64,000 nucleotides of DNA from NCBI RefSeq assembly GCF_018294505.1, contig NC_057803.1:690148831-690212830 (forward strand). The letters run 5' to 3'. Positions 12,606-24,133 of this stretch are shown here, one piece after another. Below the pieces are notes generated by a model. That model searched no databases. It was not told the origin of the DNA and saw only the letters and a list, made by a program, of their open reading frames with translations. The translations under genes and the position numbers were made by a program. Source of the stretch: Triticum aestivum (taxonomy: Eukaryota > Streptophyta > Magnoliopsida > Poales > Poaceae). Each line of letters opens with the position of its first letter. Positions within the stretch are counted from its first letter, which is position 1.

Positions 12606-15600
12606 GAGTCTCTACTCAACGTGACTCCTGAGTTGACGTTCTTCGCAATCTCTTCAACCTCTTCAAAAGACTCGACAATGAAAATGTTCAGCAAACCTTC
12701 GATCGCCTCACTGACATCTCAAATGAGCTTAAAGCACTTGATGCCACTGACATCACCGACAATGAGGTGGTGAAGAAATTGTTGCGATCACTTGATTCCT
12801 CATTCGATACTCTTGCACTGATGATTCAAGAACGAGGAAACTACAAGTCACTAGATCCTGCTGATATCCTCGAGAGGCTAAATACTCATGAGTTCCAGCT
12901 TGTTGAGAAGAGAGGCCTCTATGGGCCAAGCTATGGAAGATCACGCGCTCTGAAGGCCAAGGCAGTCTCTGAATCTGAAGGTGAAGATTCTGGTAGTAGC
13001 CTTGGTGATCCTGAAGAACTAAGCCACGAGCTAGCAATGCTCGAGGAAATTCCAGAAGTTATCAAGGTGTGGTCGCTTTGGAAAGTCTTCAACAAGTGAT
13101 GACGTGAGATCTGATTCCTCATTATGTGATTACAAGAAAAGGACTTGCCACAAATGCAAGAAACCTGGCCACTTCAACACTGATTGTCCTCAATGGGCGA
13201 AGGAATCATAGAAGAAGAAGTAAAAGGATGAAAGTTTTGATGACTCAAAGAAGAAGAATAAATCTACAAAGTCCTCATCTTCCAAACCTTCAAATTCTTC
13301 ATCTCACAAGAAGAGAAGTTACAAAAAGGCTCGGACATTTATTAGCAAGGAAATGGACTCTGAAGCTGAATCTGAGGAAAATGAGGAAGAGGAGGAACCT
13401 GAGGAGTCAAACTCTGGTGTGCCGAGCCTAGCCCTTGCTACTGCCTATGTCAGCAAGTCCATCTTCAATGTTGAAGAAAATGACTTCCCCAACACTGTTG
13501 AGGACGGCGTCGATAACTATGCTCCCACCTATTGTTTCATGGCAAAAGGTGCCGAGGTACTCAAATATTCCACCTCTGAATCTAGTGAGGATGAATCTGA
13601 TGAAAATCTCAAACCTAGCTATTCCAAACTTGCTAAGATTGCCGTTAAACAACAAAAGGCATTGGAAAAGGTTCAAAATATGTTAGAAAAAAAGCAATGA
13701 CCTGTTGGGTGAGGAATCGGATCGAACTCAAACTCTGACTAGTAATCTTTAGCGACTTCACTCTAAGTTTCATAATCTTTAGAGTCATCATAACTCTCTC
13801 TTAGCCGATCATTAGAAGCTTTCTTATGAATTTCTTCCAAGAAAGCAAGATCTTGAGAAGTTAAGGGTGAGTTATGAAGATCTTCAGAAGGAAAATGATT
13901 CATTGCTTGCTTAACAGATTAGTTCCGCTCAGGAAGAATTCATTCCACCATGTTTGAAATGCATTGAGCGAGAATTTGCTAATTCTTCACCTGGATGTTC
14001 AAATGCTTCTATTACTACAAATTATTCAATTGCCTCTATGGTCACAAATTCCTCATCTGAGGATACCACAAGTATCACTGACGATAATGCAGGGTTGAAG
14101 GAATTATATGTGACATGCATATACAAAAGCCTCAAAGGGCATCAGACTCTTTGCGATGTGCTCAAAAAGCATATCTTGAATAGGAACCCTAGGAAAGAGG
14201 GTATTGCCTTTGAGAGGAAACTCAATGCTGATGGGACCTATTGGAAACCAAAGCAATATGCCAAAACCTCATGGGTTGCTGTGAAAGGACCTCCCATAGA
14301 TCCATCCACTTTATCTGGCTTTACTTGTGAGTCTTCATATTCCTCTGATGAGTCATTTGACTCCAACTATAAACTGTTCAAAAATCAAAATGGTGAAGTG
14401 TTTGCTCGATATGTTGGAACTAACTGCGGGAACGTCCCCCCTATGAAGAAAATCATGGTTCCCAAAAGGTGCCTTGAAAGTATTCAGGTGAATGTCATCA
14501 TGACACCACCTGTGAAGAATAGGAACCCAGATCAAATTCTTCATATGGATCCAAGTCCTCAGATGGACAAAATTCTTCATTTGGATCAAATTCCTCACAT
14601 GGATCCAAATCCTCATATGAACATCATAGTGCTAACACTTCTGTTTCGCAGGGAAAATCTAAAGTCTATGAATATGTGCATTATTCTTCAAATCATTATG
14701 TTCATAAGTCCTCGAAGAATTTCTCCACTTATTCATATGCTTACTCTAACCCCACTTCTGTGAAACGAAGTGCACTGGCTTCAATGCCACCTTTCTCTTA
14801 TGGAGCTCGCAAAATGATGAACTCTTTGCCATCCCTCAAGATGTTGGTGGTGAAGAAAAACAACTAATCTCTTGTGCAGGGTCAGGTCTCCAGACGAACT
14901 TGAACGTCTGAAGAATTTGTTGGAGACCTGAATATGCTTGAAAGGATGCAAGCTAATCACGAAGAAATGAATTACTCATTTCTCACGTCCTCATACTGAT
15001 ATATCTGTTGTACTGCTTCATGAAATTGATGTCATATTCTTCACTGATGAAGTATATGGGTTCGTAAGTTGCACTAATTCATCTGCAGGATGATCAACCC
15101 AACGCTACCGAGTGGGTCCTCGACAGTGGATGTACAAATCACATGACTGGTGACAAGAACTTATTGATGGACACTGCTTTACCTCCATCGCATCTGAAGC
15201 ATATCACCTATGCTGACAAAGGAAAAAGCAAGGTATTGGGCCTAGGTAGGGTTGCAATCTCAAAAGATATGCACATGGACAAAGTCATGCTTGTCGAGTC
15301 CTTAGGATTCAACCTCATGTGTGTCTCAATGCTTTCTGATCTTGATATGGTTGTCGTCTTTGGCAAATATCGTTGTATTGTGCTAATGGAATCTGACAAT
15401 TCCAAAGTCTTCGAAGGCTTTAGGAGAGGAGACTTGTATATTGTTGATTTCTCTGCAGGACCACAGCCTGCCACATGTCTACTCGCAAAAGCTTCAGAAG
15501 GCTTGTTTTGGCATCGACGACTAGGTCATGCTGGCATGAGGAACTTACATACACTCGCGAAGAAGAAGCACCTAATTGGCATCGAGGGTGTCAAATTCCT

Positions 15601-15806
15601 CAAATATCATCTTTGTGGGGCTTGTGAGGCTGGAAAGATGACCAGAGCCAAGCACCCCTCTAAGACTATCATGGCCACCTCTCGTCCATTTGAATTACTT
15701 CACATGGATCTCTTTGGCCCTACTCATTATGCCACACTAACAAACGCAACATCTCTATATGGCTTTGTCATTGTTGATGATTATTCTCGTTATACATGGG
15801 TGCATA

Positions 15807-15984
15807 TGCTACGTCTTGAGCTAGCGTTGGTTTTCCCCGAAGAGGAGAGGGTGATGCAGCAAAGTGTAGCGTAAGTATTTCCCTCGGTTTTTGAGAACCA
15901 AGGTATCAATCCAGTAGGAGGCTCCTCAAAAGTCCCACGCACCTACACAAACAAACTGAGAACTCACAACCAACGCAATAAAGG
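15807..15984 (-). repeat. G2 LTR1, truncated
   Basis: Only the last 178 bp of the LTR (in element orientation) remain, with about four differences from LTR2. The match stops at ATAAAGG, where the sequence jumps into interior DNA equivalent to 21430 onward. One deletion removed the interior 3' end, the polypurine tract and most of this LTR. Confidence 0.85.
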
Positions 15985-16252
15985 CCCTTTTCTATCATTT
16001 ATTGATTTTTTTCTCGTGAGCGCAAAGTTTCTGTTTTTCAGCAGAATCAAATCAACCATCATCATGATTTATCCTATAGGTTCTACTTGGCACGAACACT
16101 AAACAAAAGATAAAAACACATCTAAACAGAAAGTAGAAACAAAATTTAACACTAAACAGGAACAAAAACAAAGAATATAAAGAAAATTGGGTTGCCTCCC
16201 AACTAGCGCTATTGTTTAACGCCCCTAGCTAGGCATAAAAGCAAGGATGGAT
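15985..16252 (-). other. G2 unit-1 non-coding remnant
   Basis: About 270 bp of interior equivalent to 21430-21700 of the second unit. It contains no gene and lies between the deletion junction and the gag stop. Confidence 0.6.
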
Positions 16253-17065
16253 CTAACGAGTGCCATCTTTGGCACTTGATTCATAAGTAGCACGCATGTG
16301 ATCTCCAGGGATCTCTCCCTTGTTAGTAATGACCATACCTTTAGGCCAAAATTCAAGAAATTCATTGGTAGCAAAAGGTTCCTTAATGATAGAGAGACCA
16401 TTGGGGAGAGCACAAATAGATTTGAGGTCCGCATCTTCTTTACTAGAAGTTTCACCTTTATTTTTAGGAACATAGATGAGCTTGTTGGTTTTTGTAGGAG
16501 GTTTTGGAGTATCTTTCGTGGGAGAGAAAGCTGAACCTAAGTTGGTAATTATATCTTCAAGTTTACCAATTCTAGCAGAATCAAGATCTATTTTTTCATT
16601 AACTATAGGTTCTTTTGCTTTAAGATTTTTCAAGGTAACTCCAACCCTAGATTCATATTGGGTGATAAGATTATGAATCTTTTTATCCAAATTTTCAATC
16701 AACTCAACGGTGGCAATTTTATTTTCAATAATATCAAACCGTTGCATAACGTGTTCTAAAGTTCAAATAGTTCCATTAACCAAAAGAGGTGGTGAGCCAA
16801 ATAAATCTAACATAGCTCTATAAGCATCAAACGAATGGCTACTCATGAAATCACCTCCAGTAGCAATATCAAGAACACATCTATTCCAAGGAGTAATGCC
16901 TACATAAAAATTGCGGAGAAGAAAGGAAGTGGAAAGCTTCCTAGGAGATTTATGTTGGGCATTGCAAATTCTATGCCAAGCATCTTTTAAATTTTCTCCC
17001 TCCCTTTGCTTAAATTTGAGAATTTCTTGTTTGGCAGAGATAATAAGGATAGGAGAACTGGCCAT
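16253..17065 (-). pseudogene. gag: G2 unit-1 gag
   Basis: Short gag-like protein of 270 codons. The ATG at 17065 gives MASSPILIISAKQEILKFKQ; upstream frame to 17101 is a hydrophobic run without support. One in-frame TGA at 16763-16765 splits it; the second unit has Leu at that position. The N-terminal half (GENLKDAWHRICNAQHKSP) resembles the end of a retrotransposon gag domain. A helical segment follows (about 16747-16600), then a Lys/Pro-rich tail ending MRATYESSAKDGTR, very similar to the end of G1's gag-protease. No protease motif is present. 16253-16255 is the stop. Confidence 0.7.
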
Positions 17066-17268
17066 AGCGACAAGGCAAAGGAGCAAACACACGGGGAGCA
17101 AAAAAAGGCGAGCGAAAAGAGAAGAGGAGATTGGGAAAGAAAGGGCGAATAAAACGGCAAGGGTGAAGTGGGGGAGAGGAAAACGAGAGGCAAATGGAAA
17201 ATAATGTAAATACGAGGGAGATGAGTTTGTGATGGGTACTTGGTATGTCTTGACTTGAGCGAAGACCT

Positions 17269-17285
17269 CCCCGGCAACGGCGCCA
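17269..17285 (-). promoter_or_regulatory. G2 unit-1 primer binding site
   Basis: TGGCGCCGTTGCCGGGG on the minus strand, next to LTR2, identical to the G1 site. Confidence 0.8.
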
Positions 17286-17296
17286 GAAATCCTTCT

Positions 17297-18869
17297 TGCT
17301 ATGTCTTGAGCTAGCGTTGGTTTTCCCCGAAGAGTAGAGGGTGATGCAGCAAAGTGTAGCGTAAGTATTTCCCTCAGTTTTTGAGAACCAAGGTATCAAT
17401 ACAGTAGGAGGCTCCTCAAAAGTCCCACGCACCTACACAAACAAACTGAGAACTCACAACCAACGCAATAAAGGGGTTGTCAATCCCTTCACGGCCACTT
17501 GCGAAAGTGAGATCTGATAGAGATAGTATGATAAGATAAATATATTTTTGGTATTTTATAATATAGATGCAAGAAAGTAAAGATGCAAATAAAAGTACAT
17601 TGAAAGCAAATATGATAAGAGATAGAGCCGGGGTCCATAGGTTTCACTAGAGGCTTCTCTCAAGAGCATAAGTATTACGGTGGGTGAACAAATTACTGTC
17701 AAGCAATTGATAGAAAAGCGAATAATTATGACATTATCTAGGCATGATCATGTATATAGGCATCACATCCATAACAAGTAGACCTACTCCTTCCTGCATC
17801 TACTACTATTACTCCACACATCAACCGCTATCCAGCATGCATCTAGAGTATTAAGTTCATAAGAACGGAGTAACACATTAAGCAAGATGATATGATGTAC
17901 AGGGATAAACTCATGCAATATGATATAAACCCCATCTTGTTATCCTTGATGGCAACAATACAATATGTGTCTTGCAACCCTTTCTGTCACTGGGTAAGAA
18001 CACCGCAAGATTGAACCCAAAGCTAAGCACTTCTCCCATGGCAAGAAAGATCAATCTAGTAGGTCAAACCAAACCGATAATTCGAAGAGACTTGCAAAGA
18101 TAACTCAATCATACATATAAGAATTCAGAGAAGATTTAATTAATTACCATAGACAAATCTGAACATAAACTCACAATTCATCGGATCTTGACAAACACAC
18201 CGCAAAAAGAGATTACATCGAATAGATCTCCACAAGAGAGGGGGAGATCATTTTATTGAGATCCAAAAAGAGAGAAGAAGCCATCTAGCTAATAACTATG
18301 GACCCGTAGGTCTGTGGTAAACTACTCACAACTCATAGGAAGGCAAGGATGTTGATGTAGAGGCCCTCCATGGTAGATTCCCCCTCCGGCAGAGTGCCGG
18401 CAAAGGCTCCAAGATGGGATCTCGCGGATATAGAAGGTTACAGTGGTGGAAATTGTGTTTCGTGGTGCCCCTGGATGTTTTCGGGGTCCGCAGGTATATA
18501 TAGGAGGAAGAAGTACGTCGATGGACGCCCGAGGGGCCCATGAGACAGGGGGACGCGCCCTGCAGGGGGGCGCCCTCCTATCTCGTGGGGCCCTCGGAGC
18601 TTTCTTGAATTGCACTCCAGGCTCTCCAGATCAGATTTGTTCCAAAAATAACGCTCCCGAAGGTTTCATTCCGTTTGGACTCCGTTTGATATTCCTTTTC
18701 TTCGAAATACTAAAATAGGCAAAAAAACAGCAATATGTGCTGGGCCTCTGGTTAGTAGGTTAGTCCCAATAATGATATAAATATGTAGAATAAAGCACAT
18801 AAGCATCCAAAATAGGTAATATAATAGCATGGAACAATCAAAAATTATAGATATGTTGGAGACGTATCA
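17297..18869 (-). repeat. G2 LTR2, shared by both units
   Basis: Full 1,573-bp LTR, acting as the 5' LTR of the low-coordinate unit (PBS at 17269) and the 3' LTR of the high-coordinate unit (polypurine tract at 18870-18884). GC-rich dyad at about 18540-18595 and TATA run at 18494-18500. Confidence 0.9.
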
Positions 18870-18884
18870 AGCATCCCCAAGCTT
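18870..18884 (-). promoter_or_regulatory. G2 unit-2 polypurine tract
   Basis: AAGCTTGGGGATGCT on the minus strand, directly upstream of LTR2, identical to the G1 tract. Confidence 0.8.
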
Positions 18885-21700
18885 AATCCCTGCTCGTCCT
18901 CGAGTAGGTAAATGATAGAAAGAGAGTTTTTGATGTGGAATGCTACCTAGCATAATTCATAATGTAATTTTCTTTAATGTGGCATGAATATTCAGATCCA
19001 AATAATACAAAATAAAAGTTCATATTGACATAAGAAATAGTAATAGTTCAAGCATACTAAGCAAGTAATCATGTCTTCTCAAAATAGCATGGCCAAAAGA
19101 AAGTTATCCCTACAACATCATATAGTCTGGTTATGCTCTATCTTCATCACACAAAGTATTTAATCATGCACAACCCCGATGACGAGCCAAGCAATTGTTT
19201 CATACTTTAATAATCTCAAACTCTTTTAACTTTCACGCAATACATGAGCATGAGCCATGGACATAGCACTCTATGTGGAATAGAATGGTGGTTATGGAGA
19301 AGACAAAAAGGGAGAAGATAGTCTCACATCAACTAGGCGTATCAACGGGCTATGGAGATGCCCATTAATATATATCAATGTGAGTGAGTAGGGATTGCCT
19401 TGCAACAGATGCACTAGAGCTATAAATATATGAAAGCTCAACAAAAGAGAACTAGTGGGTGTGCATCCAACTTGCTTGCTCACGAAGACCTGGGGCATTT
19501 TGAGGAAGCCCATCATTGGAATATACAAGCCAAGTTCTATAATGAAAAATTCCCACAAGTATATGAAAGTGATAACATATGAGACTCTTTATCATGAGGA
19601 TCATGGTGCTATTTTGAAGCACAAGTGTGGAAAAAGAGATAGTAGCATTGTCCCTCTCTCTTTTTCTCTCATTTTTCTTTTTTTTCTTTTCTTTTTTTTC
19701 TTTTTGTCCTTTCTTTTTTTTCTTTGGCCTTTCCCGTTTTTTTCTTCTTTTTTTTCTTTTTGCAAAGTCCGAAGTCTCATCCCGACTTGTGGGGGAATCA
19801 TAGTATTCATCATCCTTTCCTAACTGGGACAATGCTCTAATAATGAAAATCATCACACTTTTATGGATTTACAACTCAAAGCTAGAACAAGATATGACTC
19901 TATGTGAATGCCTCCGGCGGTATACCGGGATATGCAATGAATCAAGAGCGACATGTATGAAGAATATGATGGTGGCTTTGCCACAAATACGATGTCAACT
20001 ACATGATCATGCAAAGAGCAATATGACAAAAGTAATGTGTGTCATCTGAACGGAACGGTGGAAAGTTGCATGGCAATATATCTCGGAATGGCTATGGAAA
20101 TGCCATAATAGGTAGGTATGGTGGCTGTTTTGAGGAAAGTATATGGTGGGTGTATGGTACCGGTGAAAGTTGCACGATACAAGAGAGGCTAGCAATAATG
20201 GAAGGGTGAAAGGGTGCGTATGATCCATGGACTCAACATTAATCAAAAGAACTCATATACTCTTGTTGTAAAAATTTAGAAGTCATCAAAAACCAAAGCA
20301 CAACACGCATGCTCCTAGGGGGGATAGATTGGTAGGAAAAGACCATTGCTCGTCCCCGACTGCCACTCATAAGGTAGACAATCAATAAATAAAATTGTGC
20401 TCCAACTTCATCACAAAGCGGTTCACCATACATGCATGCTACGGGAATCACAAACTTCAACACAAGCATTATTTAAAACCATAATCACCCAACTAGCATG
20501 ACTTTAATATTACTACCTCCATATCTCAAAACAATTATCAAGCATCAAATTGATCATGGCATCCAATTCACTTTCTATGATAGTTTTTATTATACCCAAC
20601 TTGGATGCTCATCATTCTAGGACCAAATTAAAACCATAGCAAATACCATGCTGTTCTAAAAGACTCCCAAAATAATATAAGTGAAGCATGAGAGACTAGC
20701 AATTTATATAAAATTAATCCACCACCATGCTCTAAAAGATATAAGTGAAGCACTAGAGAAAAAACTATCAAGCTCAAAAGATATAAGTGAAGGACATAGA
20801 GTATTCTAGCAAATTCTAATCAAATAGGCTTCTCCAAAAAGGTGTGTTACAGCAAGGATGATTGTGGTAAACTAACAAGCAAAGACAATATAATACACGA
20901 CGCTCCAAGCAAAACACATATCATGTGGTGAATAAAAATATAGCTCCAAGTAAAGTTACCAATGAACAAAGACGAAAGAGGGGATGCCTTCCCAGGGCAT
21001 CCCCAAGCTTAGGCTTTTGGCTATTCATGAGTATCTTGGGGTGCCATAAGCATCCCCAAGCTTAGGCTATTGCCACTCTTTATACCATAGTCCATAAAAG
21101 CTTTACCCAAAACTTGAAAACTTCACAACACAAAACTCAACAGGAAATCTTATAAGCTCCGTTAGTGAAAGAAAACAAAAACACCACATAAGGTACTGTA
21201 ATGAACTCATTATTTATTTATTTGGGTGTTAAACCTACTATATTCCAACTTACTTATGGTTTATAAACTAATTTATTAGCCATAGATGCATTGAAATAAC
21301 CAAACAACACATGAAAAACAGAATCTGTCAAAAATAGAACAGTTTGTAGCAATCTGTAACTAACGCAAACTTCTGGAACTCTAAAAATCATACCAAAATG
21401 GGACGTACTGGAGAATTTGTTTATTCATCAGAAGCTAATTTCTGTGATTTATTGAATTTTTTCTCGTGAGTGCAAAGTTTCTGTTTTTCAGCAGAATCAA
21501 ATCAACCATCATCATGATTTATCCTATAGGTTCTACTTGGCACGAAAACAAAACAAAAGATAAAAACACATCTAAACAGAAAGTAGATTTTTTTTAACAC
21601 TAAACAGGAACAAAAACAAAGAACATAAAGAAAATTGGGTTGCCTCCCAACTAGCGCTATTGTTTAACGCCCCTAGCTAGGCATAAAAGCAAGGATTGAT
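18885..21700 (-). other. G2 unit-2 non-coding 3' interior
   Basis: Homologous to the G1 interior 5950-8738. It contains a T/CTTT-rich (minus strand: purine-rich) tract at about 19640-19765, longer than the G1 equivalent near 6715-6770. It also has three ATATAAGTGAAGCA-type motifs (about 20675-20800) and two extra tracts like the terminal polypurine tract (about 20996-21070). No gene is visible; Lys- or Phe-rich frames over the tract are compositional. Confidence 0.65.
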
Positions 21701-22294
21701 CTAACGAGTGCCATCTTTGGCACTTGATTCATAAGTAGCACGCACGTGATCTCCAGGGATATCTCCCTTGTTAGTAATGACCAGACCATTAGGCAAAAAT
21801 TCAAGAAATTCATTGGTAGCAAAAGGTTCCTTAATGATAGAGAGACCATTGGGGAGAACACAAATAGATTTGAGGTCCGCATCTTCTTTACTAGAAGTTT
21901 CACATTTATTTTTAGGAACATAGATGAGCTTGGTGGTTTTTGTAGGAGGTTTTGGAGTATCTTTCATGGGAGAGAAAGCTGAACCTAAGTTGGTAATTAT
22001 ATCTTCAAGTTTACCAATTCTAGCAGAATCAAGATCTATTTTTTCATTAACTATAGGTTCTTTTGCTTTAAGATTTTTCAAGGTAACTCCAACCCTAGAT
22101 TCATATTGGGTGATAAGATTATGAATCTTTTTATCCAAATTTTCAATCAACTCAACCGTGGCAATTTTATTTTCAATAATATCAAGCCGTTGCATAACGT
22201 GTTCTAAAGTTAAAACAGTTCCATTAACTAAAAGAGGTGGTGAGCCAAATAAATCTAACATAGCTCTATAAGCATCAAACGTATGGCTACTCAT
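21701..22294 (-). pseudogene. gag: G2 unit-2 gag, 5'-deleted
   Basis: Same protein as the unit-1 gag, open from 22294 (MSSHTFDAYRAMLDLFGSP) to the stop at 21701-21703, ending VRATYESSAKDGTR. Compared with unit 1, about 180 bp upstream of this point (equivalent to 16950-17130) are missing near 22390, removing the gag N-terminus and its start. The two gag copies differ by scattered substitutions only. Confidence 0.7.
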
Positions 22295-22532
22295 GAAATC
22301 ACCTCCAGTAGAAATATCAAGAACACATCTATTCCAAGGAGTAATGCCTACATAAAAATTGCAGAGAAGAAAGGAAGTGGAAAGCTATGTTAGATTGGGA
22401 AAGAGAGGGCGAATAAAACGGCAAGGGTGAAGTGGGGGGGAGGAAAACGAGAGGCAAATGGCAAATAATGTAAATGCGAGGGAGATGAGTTTGTGATGAG
22501 TACTTGGTATGTCTTGACTTGAGCGAAGACCT

Positions 22533-22549
22533 TCCCGGCAACGGCGCCA
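22533..22549 (-). promoter_or_regulatory. G2 unit-2 primer binding site
   Basis: Same tRNA-complementary site as in unit 1 with one substitution near its end; adjacent to LTR3. Confidence 0.75.
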
Positions 22550-22560
22550 GAAATCCTTCT

Positions 22561-24133
22561 TGCTATGTCTTGAGCTAGCGTTGGTTTCCCCCGAAGAGGA
22601 GAGGGTGATGCAGCAAAGTGTAGCGTAAGTATTTCCCTCAGTTTTTGACAACCAAGGTATCAATCCAGTAGGAGGATCCTCAAAAGTCCCACGCACCTAC
22701 ACAAACAAACTGAGAACTCGCAACCAACGCAATAAAGGGGTTGTCAATCCCTTCACGGCCACTTGCGAAAGTGAGATCTAATAGAGATAGGATGATAAGA
22801 TAAATATATTTTTGGTATTTTATAATATATATGCAAGAAAGTAAAGATGCAAATAAAAGTAGATTGAAAGAAAATATGATAAGAGAAAGACCCGGGGTCC
22901 ATAGGTTTCACTAGAGGCTTCTCTCGAGAGCATAATTATTACGGTGGGCGAACAAATTACTGTCAAGCAATTGATAGAAAAGCTAATAATTATGACGTTA
23001 TCTAGGCATGATCATGTATATAGGCATCACATCCATAACAACTAGACCGACTCCTGCCTGCATCTACTACTATTACTCCACACATCGACCGCTATCCAGC
23101 ATGCATCTAGAGTATTAAGTTCATAAGAACGGAGTAACGCATTAAGCAAGACGATATGATGTAGAGGGATAAACTCATGCAATATGATATAAACCCCATC
23201 TTGTTATCCTCGATGGCAACAATACAATACGTGTCTTGCAACCCTTTCTGGCACTGGGTAAGAACACCGCAAGATTGAACCCAAAGCTAAGAACTTCTCC
23301 CATGGCAAGAAAGATCAATCTAGTAGGCCAAACCAAACTGATAATTCGAAGAGACTTGCAAAGATAACTCAATCATACATAAAAGAATTCAGAGAAGATT
23401 CAATTAATAACCATAGATAAATCTGAACATAAACTCACAATTCATCGGATCTTGACAAACACACCGCAAAAAGAGATTACATCGAATAGATCTCCACAAG
23501 AGAGGGGGAGAACATTGTATTGAGATCCAAAAAGAGAGAAGAAGCCATCTAGCTAATAACTATGGACCCGTAGGTCTGTGGTAAACTACTCACAACTCAT
23601 AGGAGGGGCAAGGATGTTGATGTAGAGGCCCTCCATGGTCAATTCCCCCTCCGGCAGAGTGCCGACGAAGGCTCTAAGATGGGATCTCGCGGATAAAGAA
23701 GGTTACAGTGGTGGAAATTGTGTTTCGTGGTGCCCCTGGATGTTTTCGGGGTCCGTAGGTATATATAGGAGGAAGGAGTACGTCGGTGGACGCCCGAGGG
23801 GCCCACGAGATAGGGGGCGCGCCCTACAGGGGGGGCGCCCTCCTATCTCGTGGGGCCCTTAGAGCTTTCTTGACTTGCACTCCAGGCTCTTCGGATCAGA
23901 TTTGTTCCAAAAATAACGCTCCTGAAGGTTTCATTCTGTTTGGACTCCGATTGATATTCCTTTTCTTTGAAATACTGAAATAGGCAAAAAACAGCAATAT
24001 GGGATGGGCCTTCGGTTAGTAGGTTAGTCCCAAAAATGATATAAATATGTAGAATAAAGACCATAAGCATCCAAAACAGGTAATATAATAGCATGGAACA
24101 ATCAAAAATTATAGATACGTTGGAGACGTATCA
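22561..24133 (-). repeat. G2 LTR3, outer 5' LTR
   Basis: Full 1,573-bp LTR. It contains the hairpin module CCACGAGA...TCTCGTGG at 23803-23853, then (minus-strand reading) a TATA run at 23761-23768. It ends at 24133 next to the target duplication. Confidence 0.9.

Larger units (their letters stand above)
4069..14867 (+). pseudogene. gag: Element A gag (broken, split by G1)
   Basis: Capsid/nucleocapsid region of the Copia element. The ATG at 4069 opens a protein starting MSTIGMIKVSAGCPTFDGTD, a Copia gag N-terminus. It runs to 4382, where G1 interrupts it, and resumes at 12611 in the frame expected after removing G1 and one duplication. A zinc knuckle CHKCKKPGHFNTDC (CX2CX4HX4C) lies at 13146-13187. 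An acidic Glu-rich stretch (about 13350-13600) and a coiled-coil-like segment follow, then Ser/Tyr/Gly/Asn repeats near 14535-14630 and a basic end at 14867. Breaks: a one-base loss near 4355, a TGA at 12629-12631, frame changes before the zinc knuckle (about 13065) and near 13690, and several further stops. The long C-terminal part beyond the zinc knuckle fits Sirevirus gags. Not functional. Confidence 0.85.
15807..24133 (-). mobile_element. G2: Sabrina-like Gypsy tandem with three LTRs in pol of A
   Basis: Minus-strand block flanked by CATA (15803-15806 and 24134-24137). The duplication may be CATAT with one base lost from the LTR end. Structure on the plus strand: truncated LTR1 (15807-15984), interior 1 (15985-17296), full LTR2 (17297-18869), interior 2 (18870-22560), full LTR3 (22561-24133). 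LTR2 and LTR3 are both 1,573 bp, with about 21 differences in the first 590 bases (3.6%). The single outer target duplication shows that the tandem either arrived as one unit or formed afterwards by unequal exchange, with a later deletion in the low-coordinate unit. Interiors encode gag only. Confidence 0.85.

Noticed and set aside
14876..15088. Possible intron between gag and protease of element A
   Set aside because: It ends in an acceptor-like CTGCAG, but I see no convincing donor and the flanking gag already ends in a stop; recorded only as a non-coding gap.
19452..19856. Lys-rich (minus) and Phe-rich (plus) open frames
   Set aside because: They are translations of the long polypyrimidine tract in the G2 interior.
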